Source: Ruminococcus sp. HUN007 (lineage in GTDB: Bacteria; Bacillota; Clostridia; Oscillospirales; Ruminococcaceae). Taken from it: a stretch of DNA of 64,000 bases. Numbering within the stretch: position 1 is the first letter of the stretch; the number at the start of each line of letters is the position of its first letter. Both the position numbers and the translations under genes were made by a program. This document shows, in pieces, positions 54,897 to 62,787 of the stretch. The notes under the pieces are model-generated. The model was given only the letters and a program-made list of their open reading frames with translations, made no database searches and was not told the origin of the DNA. Where the stretch lies: assembly GCF_000712055.1 (NCBI RefSeq), contig NZ_JOOA01000001.1, forward strand, positions 496,001 through 560,000, written 5' to 3'.

Positions 54897-56324
54897 TTAT
54901 ACTCTTTTCACCGGCTGCGGATTTTCTATCATTGTCTTTCTTCCGGTGTCGGCAGCATCCATGCCTCTTGTCTCTTCACTGCACTTAAGCGAAGCATCCG
55001 CTACATTACGGCAGCTGCCCATAAGCTCATTTACTATCGCTTTACGGTACTGTTCACGGTTTTCCTCACTGCTCTTATTGCTCGCAAGGATCAGTTCAGT
55101 CTGAAGCTCTGCGTTCTCATCTTCATACGGAAGCAGTGAGATGGTCAGTTCCTCACCGGTCAGCTGACATACATACTTTCTTTCACCCGACTTTGAAGGA
55201 TCACCGTCGGTATAGTTTGTCTCCTTAAGGGTAAACCCTTTTTCCCTGAGCAGACCGAAGATAACCTTTTCCGCTTCAACTCTGTTAAGGCTGTAGAACA
55301 TACAGTAGAAGGCATCGGCAGTGGCTTCATTTATCTCAGCGATAAGACTGCTCATTTCCTCAGTTTTTCTTTTAAGTTCGGAAGAAGGCACATCGTCACC
55401 GGCACTCACTGTGTATTCCCTTATTTTCGTGTATCTGCCTGTAAGCTCCGCATATCTGCTCTTTATGAACTGAGTAAGGTCGGCTGTAACTTCCCTTTCA
55501 GTTTCATCCGGCATTTTAAACTCCGCTTCCTTCAGAGAAGCAAGAAGGCCATCCGCCTCTTCCAGCAGATATGCAAGCGTAACTCTGTAGAATTCACGTT
55601 CATTGTCTTCAGCATCAGATCTGTACATATCCATAAAGATCTGGGTGACAGCTGATGAAGCGAGGCTGACAGCCGACTGGTAATTTCCTTTTTCCAGATC
55701 ACTTTCCGCCTCGTGAATGTATTTTTCAGCAGTTTCAGACTCTGTCCCTTCAAGAAGTGTACGTGCATCTTCAATGAGGCTCGCAGCTCTTTCACGGGCA
55801 CGCTCGTCACGGTCAGCAATGTCCGCTTCAATTTCCGCGATTCCGGAAAGAATACTCTCCTTAAGTCTTGTCATACGCATTGAAATTTCTGAATTGCTGC
55901 GGTTGATCACTTCACTGTAGTTCTTCCTGAACTGCGTGTGTATCCTTTCGATACTGTCAAGAGTATTTTTTTCCGAAGCCTTTAACAGCGCACGGAAATC
56001 ATCAGCTGCACTGCTGTCACCGAAGCTTTTTACGGTTTCCGTATGCATGTCATTTATATTTTTCAGCATCTGTTCGGTGCTCCGGTAAAGTGCCTCGCGC
56101 TGGTTATTCATGTTCTCCGTAACATCACGGCCGAGACTGCCAAGTTCATCGTTCAGTGCATTCAGTTTTTTCTCTTCCACAGCCTTACTGTATTTATGAA
56201 CTGCTATGACTCCGGCAAACGCGACCCTGCCCGCTGACTTTGCTATATGTTCGGCTGCATACATGACTGACAGTGTCATTACAACAGGTGTGAAAAAAAT
56301 CGATCCCCTGCTTATACCGCTCAT
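54897..56324 (-). CDS. Coiled-coil protein with N-terminal hydrophobic segment
   Basis: 475 residues. Residues 8-45 (IFFTPVVMTLSVMYAAEHIA) are hydrophobic and may anchor it in the membrane. Residues 50-330 are almost wholly helical with coiled-coil character (KKLNALNDELGSLGRDVTEN; MRMTRLKESILSGIAEIEAD). A globular domain occupies about 345-450 (FYCMFYSLNRVEAEKVIFGL, CQLTGEELTISLLPYED). Its C-terminal domain appears distantly similar to that of the next-upstream protein (56356). Not recognised. It lies 25 bases before the AAA+ gene and 31 after the other coiled-coil gene. Probably a structural component of the operon's complex. Confidence 0.68.
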   Translation of the reverse strand: MSGISRGSIFFTPVVMTLSVMYAAEHIAKSAGRVAFAGVIAVHKYSKAVEEKKLNALNDELGSLGRDVTENMNNQREALYRSTEQMLKNINDMHTETVKSFGDSSAADDFRALLKASEKNTLDSIERIHTQFRKNYSEVINRSNSEISMRMTRLKESILSGIAEIEADIADRDERARERAASLIEDARTLLEGTESETAEKYIHEAESDLEKGNYQSAVSLASSAVTQIFMDMYRSDAEDNEREFYRVTLAYLLEEADGLLASLKEAEFKMPDETEREVTADLTQFIKSRYAELTGRYTKIREYTVSAGDDVPSSELKRKTEEMSSLIAEINEATADAFYCMFYSLNRVEAEKVIFGLLREKGFTLKETNYTDGDPSKSGERKYVCQLTGEELTISLLPYEDENAELQTELILASNKSSEENREQYRKAIVNELMGSCRNVADASLKCSEETRGMDAADTGRKTMIENPQPVKRV

Positions 56325-56355
56325 GATCCCACATCTCCTTTCCGCTGATGACCGT

Positions 56356-57795
56356 TCAGCGGATCATCCGGCGTCTGTTAAGTGCCAGTTCCTTTCTTCT
56401 CTGTTCATCAGCTCTGTTTTTCAGTTCATTTAAAACCGTATCAGTATCGGAAAACTCTTTTTCACAGTTGCTTTCCGCAATCACTGTCAGTTGTCCGGTT
56501 ACGCTCTGAAGCCCCGTCAGGAAGTTTTTCTCGGTGGCCTTAAGGTTTTCAGGAGTTCCTGAACCGTTGTGTTCAAAATAAACGCCCGCTGCATTTATTA
56601 CCGTTGTCCTGTCCGGACATACCGGAAAGATACAGACAGTGATCTTTTTGCCCGGCTCTGCAGCTTCGATAATGTATTCCTTCCTTATATCACCGTCGCG
56701 GAAACCCTTTGAAACAATATCACAGCAGCGTTCAGTCTTCATGTAGTTTATGATTTTCTTCGACAGATCTGCTGCCCGTTCAAAGGATGCCGCAAAACCG
56801 GTGTGAATGTACGACCTCATTGTACATATTTCCTTGTGAAGTGCAGTCAGGCTGTCAAGGTTTTCGGAAAGCTCCTCAAACGAAACGCTTCTTCCCTGCC
56901 TTCTCTCACTCTTCAGAAATGAAGTGATTTTTTCTTCTCTGGTTCTGCCTTCGCATTCATGGATTTTCTCTGTAAACTCCGCAAAACTCTTCGCCTTTTC
57001 CGCTGCAGGTGAAAACCTGTTTTCACACCAGAAATCAAAGGTTTCAGCTTCCCGTTCCGAAGTACGAACCAGCTCCTTTTCAAAAGAATCTGTTTTCACT
57101 CTGCAGAATTCATCGGATATCAGAAAATCATTTACAAGAGCTGTGTAGGATTCAAGCTGGGTGTAGTAGCGTATCCACTGCTCCATGTTCTTCTTCATCC
57201 GCTCATCCATCAGCGCTATCTGAAATCCGGTTCCGGATGAAAGAGCCATGCATGATTCGTAAAATCCGGCACGAAAATCTGACTTTACCGATTCCAGCTG
57301 CATAAGAAGAGCATCCGCCGCTCCCGGTTCAAATGATTCGTGGGGGTATTTCTCCGAAAATTTCTGAAACTCGTCGTAGACATTTTCCATTCGCCTGCGG
57401 GCTTCGTTTTTCATTGTCTCCTCACGCTTTTCCAGCTTTCCCGAAAGTCCGGAGATCTCGCCTGCAAGCTCCTTTTCAGTCTTCTTCATCAATACCTGCA
57501 TTTCATCGTTTTCAGCCTTCAGCTTTGCATATTCGGAACTTATCTCATCTATTTTCTTCCCCAGCTCATCATTCAGAGCTGCCGTGTACTTTTCAAGTTC
57601 AGTTTCAAACTCGCCCCTCAGCGATGCATCATGGTCAGCAAGCTTTTCCTTCATTTCCTGCTGCACCTGTGCAAGGCGGTCATTCAGCGATTTTTCGTAC
57701 TCACTTCTTATCTCGTCCATGGCGGCAAGATTTTTCTTAAACTGACCGCGCATGTTTTCAAGTTTTCTGTTAAGAATAACTGTCTGTGCACTCAT
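56356..57795 (-). CDS. Coiled-coil protein
   Basis: 479 residues, soluble. The first 150 residues form a long coiled coil (EYEKSLNDRLAQVQQEMKEK, then KYTAALNDELGKKIDEISSE). The middle is helical, and the C-terminal part (about 355-450) is a small alpha/beta domain (ITVCIFPVCPDRTTVINAAG, FLTGLQSVTGQL). The C-terminal domain may be related to that of the protein at 54897. It overlaps the preceding gene by 4 bases. No enzymatic motif; scaffold role inferred from structure. Confidence 0.68.
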   Translation of the reverse strand: MSAQTVILNRKLENMRGQFKKNLAAMDEIRSEYEKSLNDRLAQVQQEMKEKLADHDASLRGEFETELEKYTAALNDELGKKIDEISSEYAKLKAENDEMQVLMKKTEKELAGEISGLSGKLEKREETMKNEARRRMENVYDEFQKFSEKYPHESFEPGAADALLMQLESVKSDFRAGFYESCMALSSGTGFQIALMDERMKKNMEQWIRYYTQLESYTALVNDFLISDEFCRVKTDSFEKELVRTSEREAETFDFWCENRFSPAAEKAKSFAEFTEKIHECEGRTREEKITSFLKSERRQGRSVSFEELSENLDSLTALHKEICTMRSYIHTGFAASFERAADLSKKIINYMKTERCCDIVSKGFRDGDIRKEYIIEAAEPGKKITVCIFPVCPDRTTVINAAGVYFEHNGSGTPENLKATEKNFLTGLQSVTGQLTVIAESNCEKEFSDTDTVLNELKNRADEQRRKELALNRRRMIR

Positions 57796-58643
57796 TTAAG
57801 TTCACCTGCGCGTTTTTCCGCCATTGCGGAAATATCATCCGAAATTTCATCCGCTGCGGATATCAGCCTTTCAAGTTTTTCCTTCACGGTCTCAAAACCG
57901 TTATCGTTTCTGTAATGATCAAGAATTCCACTGAACACCTTCAGCTCTGTTAAAAGTTCATCTGAAGTCTTTTTGTTTTCCTTTATCTCATTCAGATTTT
58001 CTGAAAGGACTGCATGTCTGGACTCAAGTTCGTTTATTTCTGCTATGCTCTTTTCGATCTCTGAGTTTTCTTCACGCAGGGAAATGAGTTTTTCGTTTAT
58101 TTCCTGCTTTCTTTCGCCTAAATTCCGGTTTTCTTCCTCATACCGTAAAAGTTCTTCTTCAAGTTCCTTAATTTCTTCTTCATTCTTTCTGGTTTCGCCT
58201 TTTATTTCACAGACAGCTTCAGCGAGTTCATCTCGGCCGTCATCACTGCCCGTGATAAATTCGACAAATTCCAGTTCTGATCTGCCTTCAGTATCGGAAG
58301 GCTTTATTATAAACCCGGAAGCACTGCACTCTCCGGCCTGTACGGTCTCGCTTCCGCTTCTTATCTCAAAGGTCAGTTCAAGACTGGTTTCAAAAAAGAA
58401 TGCTGAGGCTTCAGAACGAAATGCCGCTCCGTTTTCCTGCTTTACAGAAAACTTCAGCTTTGCTCCGGTGTCGTTCACCGACGGGCTTATACACTGGATA
58501 AGAGGACTGAAACGTGCAAGACTGTTTTCCCTGAAACCTCCGGCCACAGACCTCTGAAAAACCGTTACCCGTGATTCACCGGAAATGATCTTTTCAGCAG
58601 CTTCACCGCCGATTATAAGAATACTTTCATTATTTATCGTCAT
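57792..58643 (-). CDS. Beta-domain + coiled-coil protein
   Basis: 283 residues. The first 125 residues are beta-rich (SILIIGGEAAEKIISGESRV; FFFETSLELTFEIRSGSETV). Residues 135-275 form a continuous, strongly charged coiled coil (KNEEEIKELEEELLRYEEEN). It has no signal or membrane segment. GGAG precedes the ATG at 58643; it follows the kinase-lobe gene by 15 bases and overlaps the next by 4. A partner-binding subunit is a reasonable guess, but no family is recognised. Confidence 0.68.
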   Translation of the reverse strand: MTINNESILIIGGEAAEKIISGESRVTVFQRSVAGGFRENSLARFSPLIQCISPSVNDTGAKLKFSVKQENGAAFRSEASAFFFETSLELTFEIRSGSETVQAGECSASGFIIKPSDTEGRSELEFVEFITGSDDGRDELAEAVCEIKGETRKNEEEIKELEEELLRYEEENRNLGERKQEINEKLISLREENSEIEKSIAEINELESRHAVLSENLNEIKENKKTSDELLTELKVFSGILDHYRNDNGFETVKEKLERLISAADEISDDISAMAEKRAGELK

Positions 58644-58658
58644 AACTCCATCTCCCGG

Positions 58659-59535
58659 TCAGATTAAACCTGCATTACGAGTGCCTGATTCTGCTCCGGA
58701 GAGTGACACATCCGTAAATTCAGCAGTAAGTTTTCCGTTTTTGATTCCAAGTTTTATTTTTATCTTCTGTCCGCCGGCAGAAGATGTTTTCGCAAGTCCC
58801 ACCGGTATGATCCTGTCACCGTAAACACTTGAAGGATTCGAGTATGCTGCATCGTCACGGTGTCTTCGTGAAACGGCTATGGTAAATTCACCTTTTTCAT
58901 CTGCCGGAACAACATAGCTTTCACTCCTGCCGTCATGGAAAAGCAGAGGTATAAATTCTATCCTTCCCGACCGTCTGTTGTTCAGGATTATACCGTAGTC
59001 ATAGTCCGGAAGGAGTGCATATTCATCTTCGCTGTTCCTGTAATCTGATGAATTCTCTGCGGATCCTGACCGGATCTCCGTATCATCAGCATTATTGTCC
59101 GGTTCTTTGAAAGAGGTAGTTTCTTCAGACTGCCAAGCATTTTCCATACCGGCAGAATCAGTTTTTTTCAGCGTCCTGCCTGATCTCATACTCTGAAAGC
59201 CGGCTGAGGAAATAATCAGGAGATATTCTTCCGTCTCTTCTGAAAACCGTGGCGTCCTTAAGAAGTCCGGCAAATTCCGTGTACTCATCCGGTATGTATT
59301 TTTCAATGATGAGCGAAGAATCCGAATCAGGATCGGCCATCATAAAGCACTCATCCTCCGGTACTCCGGAAACGTCAAAATAGTCCCTGCCGCTTATCGC
59401 ATAAAAGAGCCTCAGACCGAGAGACCAGACCTCAGAGGCTTCCGTATGCTCTTCACCGAACATAAACTCCTGCGGGTCTTTATAAATACGGGAATTTTCT
59501 TCCCCTGTTATCATCTGGCTGAATTTTTTCCCCAT
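58659..59535 (-). CDS. Protein-kinase C-lobe fragment fused to a beta domain, frameshifted in an A7 run
   Basis: Residues 1-120 look like the last part of a Ser/Thr protein kinase: after the activation-loop-like RIYKDPQEFMFGEEHTEAS comes EVWSLGLRLFYAISGRDYF, the subdomain IX motif (typically SDVWSLGxxLYEMxxG), then helices. The N-lobe, the HRD loop and the DFG motif are absent, so catalysis is impossible; this is a pseudokinase-like binding module. The frame stops at 59158; removing one A from the seven-A run (plus-strand T7, 59162-59168) gives AEKTDSAGMENAWQSEE and continues to 58659, about 291 residues. The C-terminal part is a beta-rich domain (YGIILNNRRSGRIEFIPLLF). It starts 10 bases after the Hsp70 gene. 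Confidence 0.68.
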
Positions 59536-59545
59536 AATGCATCAC

Positions 59546-61057
59546 CTAAATCTCAAAACTTACCTCAATACTCCTGTTATGATCGTTAAGATCCTCAGCA
59601 GTTACCGTAAGCACGCCCTGACTGTCGAAGCGGAATACCGTTTCTATCTTCTGCTTACCGGTATCCATCGGATTTATATCATTGAATACAAACTCTCCGG
59701 CCTTCCTGTATTCGAGATTGCCGAAGTCCTCCGGATCGCCGCTGTACTCATAGACCTCAAACCTGAGCTCGGTTTCAAATCTTCCTGTATTGGTGTAAAC
59801 ATGTCTTACCTCAAAATCATCGTCAACGTCAGTTCCCGCCGGAATGACCGGATCCATGTACTTTCCGTTTCTGCCGGTGCAGATCATTCCCAGCGAATTC
59901 AAGAGCTTGTTTACAATGTGGATATTCTCATCGCACGCCTTTATGGCTGCGCCCCTTGCAATCACTGTAAGGCAGCTGTCACCCGTGCATACATCAGAGG
60001 CAGATACAAAAGTACTGCCCTCAAAAGTGGATGCGATAAACTGCTTAAGGTACGGGTCTGCGCTCATACCGCCGACAAATATAACATGATCGATCTTTCG
60101 CTCCATTACCTCATCGGATACGATCAGCGAAGTAAGTTTCTCGTATATCTCATCAGCCGCCGAAAGATATTCATCATAGCCTATATCTGCACGGAAATGT
60201 CCTCCGCGGCTGCAGTTTTCTCTTTTTTCACAGACAGCACAGACCTCATCAAGATCCATTACCGCCCTTTCTGAAGGGGAGGCGTACAGCATCTTTTTAA
60301 GCTTTTCAGATGCTTCCTCTATCACTCTTCTTGTTTTTTTTCTTGCCGCACCGAAAACGGCCTCCTCATCGGTCAGATCCTGGCCAGAGCAGTCTCTCAG
60401 CTGTTCGAGAAGAAGCGAGGAAATGACTCTGTCAAGGTCACGTCCGCCGAGATGACGGTTTCCGTCTGCGACAGAAACAACAAAACCGGTCACACCGCTC
60501 CTACCTGTAAGCTCAACAAGGGCAGCATCCACCGTGCCACCGCCGAAGTCTATGACGTAGACGGTGTCTCCGGGTCTGAAACTGTCGTCATTGAAGGCAA
60601 GAGCAGCCGCAACCGGTTCTTTGATTATTTCTATCATTCCAATGCCTGCACGTTTGAGCGCAGACGCAGTACGGCGTATCTGGTCCTCGCCGAATTTGGC
60701 AGGAACAGTGACTACCGCATCAAATTTCTTTTCATCAGGGAAGCGTTCAGACAGAGTCATCCTTACTTTTTTCAGGATCTCAAAAGCGATATCTTCAGCT
60801 CTGTATCTTCTGCCTTCCTTTTCCCAGGTCTTTTTTCTGTCGTCCATGTATATCTTTGACTGGCAGACAAATGATGAGGGATCTTCAGAAGCACGCACTT
60901 CGGCCTCGCTTCCGACGATCACTTTTCCCCTGTCAAAAAACACACATGACGGAAGAAAAGTTCTTCCGTCATCGAACTCAAGAAATTCAATATTTCCGTA
61001 TATATTCATCCATCCGGCCACCGTATTGGTGGTGCCGAGGTCTATACCGATTTTCAT
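59546..61057 (-). CDS. Hsp70/DnaK-like ATPase with Cys-rich insertion
   Basis: 503 residues, shorter than DnaK (about 610-640). The actin-like ATPase domain (1-370) has phosphate-1 MKIGIDLGTTNTVAGW, EIIKEPVAAALAF, phosphate-2 YVIDFGGGTVDAAL and adenosine motif DHVIFVGGMSADPYL. An insertion near 270-290 (CAVCEKRENCSRGG) has three Cys and could bind a metal, which is unusual for Hsp70. The beta substrate-binding domain is present (390-500; FVFNDINPMDTGKQKIETVF), but the helical lid is missing. So it is a dedicated Hsp70 paralogue, not the housekeeping chaperone. It starts 6 bases after the zinc-ribbon membrane gene and precedes the kinase-lobe gene by 10. Confidence 0.88.
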   Translation of the reverse strand: MKIGIDLGTTNTVAGWMNIYGNIEFLEFDDGRTFLPSCVFFDRGKVIVGSEAEVRASEDPSSFVCQSKIYMDDRKKTWEKEGRRYRAEDIAFEILKKVRMTLSERFPDEKKFDAVVTVPAKFGEDQIRRTASALKRAGIGMIEIIKEPVAAALAFNDDSFRPGDTVYVIDFGGGTVDAALVELTGRSGVTGFVVSVADGNRHLGGRDLDRVISSLLLEQLRDCSGQDLTDEEAVFGAARKKTRRVIEEASEKLKKMLYASPSERAVMDLDEVCAVCEKRENCSRGGHFRADIGYDEYLSAADEIYEKLTSLIVSDEVMERKIDHVIFVGGMSADPYLKQFIASTFEGSTFVSASDVCTGDSCLTVIARGAAIKACDENIHIVNKLLNSLGMICTGRNGKYMDPVIPAGTDVDDDFEVRHVYTNTGRFETELRFEVYEYSGDPEDFGNLEYRKAGEFVFNDINPMDTGKQKIETVFRFDSQGVLTVTAEDLNDHNRSIEVSFEI

Positions 61058-61063
61058 GATCCA

Positions 61064-62059
61064 TTATCCCCTTAAACGCATTATTATGTGAATGAAACGC
61101 CATACTACATAAACGATCACACAAGCAATAATGATGTTTAAAGATGATGTTACCAGAATCGCAAAAATATCGGAAAAGCATTCTGACACTGTAAAACCGG
61201 AAAACGAACTGAGCTTGTGCTTCATAAAAAACAATACTGTCATCATGAATGAGATTCCTGCGACAGAATTGAAGTTGAACCCGATGTGCGTTCTGAGTCT
61301 GTTGGCATAAACCAGAAGAGACGTGAAAACAAAAGCTATGCTGAACATACTTGCAGCAGCAGTTGCCGAACCGATAAATTCAGTCAGTATATGACGTATT
61401 GATTCAAGTATCTCTCCGGACTTTGCCGGCTCAATGAAGTACATGAACACCGAGTAGAAAAAGTACAGTACGAAAACTGTTACCATAAAGGCAGCAGGCG
61501 AAGAACTGAATCTGATCCTGGTATCGTCGTTACGGATCCAGGTTGCAAAGAATATATCATTGTCTTCCTCCGAAAAATTCCTCAGAGCCATTCTTCCCCT
61601 GACTGCATGAGTGAATCCGCTGCAAATGGTGGCACCCTCTCCGGCATAATCACCGTAAATGCGTACATGTACGCGGTCATTACCCGTCTCATCTTCACGC
61701 GGACAGATGTCAAATGAATAAAGAGTGTCACTGAAACTCTGCCCGTACATGATGTAGTGCCTGATCTTCGTGAAAAGTCCGCGGCGCTCTCCCGTATGCG
61801 GTCTTATGTTTTCGACCGTACCGCAGAGCATACGCTGTTTCCGGTATTTATCAGGAACTGACAGTTGTTTTGCCTTTCCTGTACCCTTGACCGGAGCCTT
61901 TTTCTTTCCCTTTGTCTCAAGTTTTGGTCTTCCTGCAAGACTTGCTTCGGAAACTTCCGCAAACTGCAGACGTGCTTTGCAGACCGGACATTTCGTACCA
62001 GCCTTAGTGCTTTCTGTGTACGGTTTTCCCTCGCATTCGGGACAGAAATAGATCTCCAT
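61064..62059 (-). CDS. Zinc-ribbon membrane protein (related N-terminus to the protein at 49148)
   Basis: 331 residues from ATG 62059, with GGAGGGG upstream. The N-terminus MEIYFCPECEGKPYTESTKA, then TKCPVCKARLQFAEVSEASL and AGRPK, is a four-Cys zinc ribbon shared with the protein at 49148. A basic linker (KGKKKAPVKGTGKAKQLSV) follows, then a soluble region (about 75-170, RVHIYGDYAGEGATICSGFT), and four predicted membrane helices (about 178-200, 220-245, 255-275, 300-325). It would anchor the complex at the membrane with the ribbon in the cytosol. Not recognised as a named family. First structural gene after the XRE regulator, 41 bases away. Confidence 0.75.
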   Translation of the reverse strand: MEIYFCPECEGKPYTESTKAGTKCPVCKARLQFAEVSEASLAGRPKLETKGKKKAPVKGTGKAKQLSVPDKYRKQRMLCGTVENIRPHTGERRGLFTKIRHYIMYGQSFSDTLYSFDICPREDETGNDRVHVRIYGDYAGEGATICSGFTHAVRGRMALRNFSEEDNDIFFATWIRNDDTRIRFSSSPAAFMVTVFVLYFFYSVFMYFIEPAKSGEILESIRHILTEFIGSATAAASMFSIAFVFTSLLVYANRLRTHIGFNFNSVAGISFMMTVLFFMKHKLSSFSGFTVSECFSDIFAILVTSSLNIIIACVIVYVVWRFIHIIMRLRG

Positions 62060-62100
62060 TAAAACCCCTCCGTTAATCCGGCATCATCATGAACGAATCA

Positions 62101-62379
62101 TCACTTCTTGACTGTTATGTAGTCGATGAGTTCATCTGTAAGGATCTCAAACAGCTTGAGAAGTGCTTCAGTATTCTTGTTTACTGAGAAGATGAAGAGA
62201 AGTGAAAGGAAAGTATTCCATGTCATTGTTCTCTGCTTCTTCTCGATAGCAAGGATCGTCTGTCTGCTCATGCCTGCAATATCAGCAAGCTCAGCCTGTG
62301 TGATCCCCAGCTTAGCACGAAGCACTACAAGATTTTCTGTCATGCGTTCCACTAACAGTTCCTTTGTTTTTTCGTTCAT
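62101..62379 (-). CDS. XRE-family regulator heading the 17-kb operon
   Basis: 92 residues with one HTH: RAKLGITQAELADIAGMSRQ, TILAIEKKQRTMTWN, then a C-terminal helix. Closely related to the protein at 35445-35726; the recognition helices are nearly identical, so both may bind the same operator. It sits directly before the zinc-ribbon gene behind the only strong promoter of the region, so it is probably a feedback regulator of the whole operon. A perfect palindrome ATTTGCAAAT lies in its leader. Confidence 0.88.
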   Translation of the reverse strand: MNEKTKELLVERMTENLVVLRAKLGITQAELADIAGMSRQTILAIEKKQRTMTWNTFLSLLFIFSVNKNTEALLKLFEILTDELIDYITVKK

Positions 62380-62434
62380 AATAAAACAACCCCTATCTTT
62401 TTACTAATATCATAAATGAGTAATTTGCATAAAA

Positions 62435-62444
62435 ATTTGCAAAT
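62435..62444. promoter_or_regulatory. Palindrome in the XRE leader, possible operator
   Basis: ATTTGCAAAT is a perfect 10-bp palindrome. A related AATTTGCAT (62422-62430) is 13 bases away. It lies just downstream of the promoter start point. No equivalent palindrome was found before the paralogue at 35445. Confidence 0.4.
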
Positions 62445-62465
62445 ATACCCGCCTTTATACTATGT

Positions 62466-62494
62466 ATTATACTACACTTCATGAAATGTGTCAA
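62466..62494 (-). promoter_or_regulatory. Consensus promoter of the 17-kb operon
   Basis: On the minus strand TTGACA (62494-62489), 17 bases, TATAAT (62471-62466). No other promoter of similar quality was seen in the gaps down to 45500, which are all shorter than 45 bases. Confidence 0.9.
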
Positions 62495-62650
62495 GAGTTT
62501 CAGAACAATTTGTGCATGAAAATATGTAATTGTGCTAAAGGGCAGCTGCGTGTGATATTGACCTACCGCAAGCAGCCAGTTTTGTATGCAATCTTACAGA
62601 GCAGATTTTTTACCCGCCACACCGTCAATTCTTTAGTCTGACGAAGGTGA

Positions 62651-62776
62651 TGTGCCTTCGGCACATAATAAAAAAACAGACTGCATAACCTTAATGGTCA
62701 CGCAGTCTGTTTTCTGTAATCGGTGATTTTCCAGTCAGCGACTGGAAAATTTCTATTTTATTTTCCGAAGGAAAAT
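62651..62776 (-). terminator. Series of hairpins and terminator after the AAA-ATPase/PD-(D/E)XK gene
   Basis: In minus-strand order: ATTTTCC-TTC-GGAAAAT (62776-62760), ATTTTCCAGTC-GCT-GACTGGAAAAT (62750-62726), a terminator AAAACAGACTGC/GCAGTCTGTTTT followed by seven T (62714-62671), and TGTGCC-GAA-GGCACA beyond it. The third is a good rho-independent terminator; the first two may protect the mRNA end. Confidence 0.8.
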
Positions 62777-62787
62777 ACTCCATTAAT

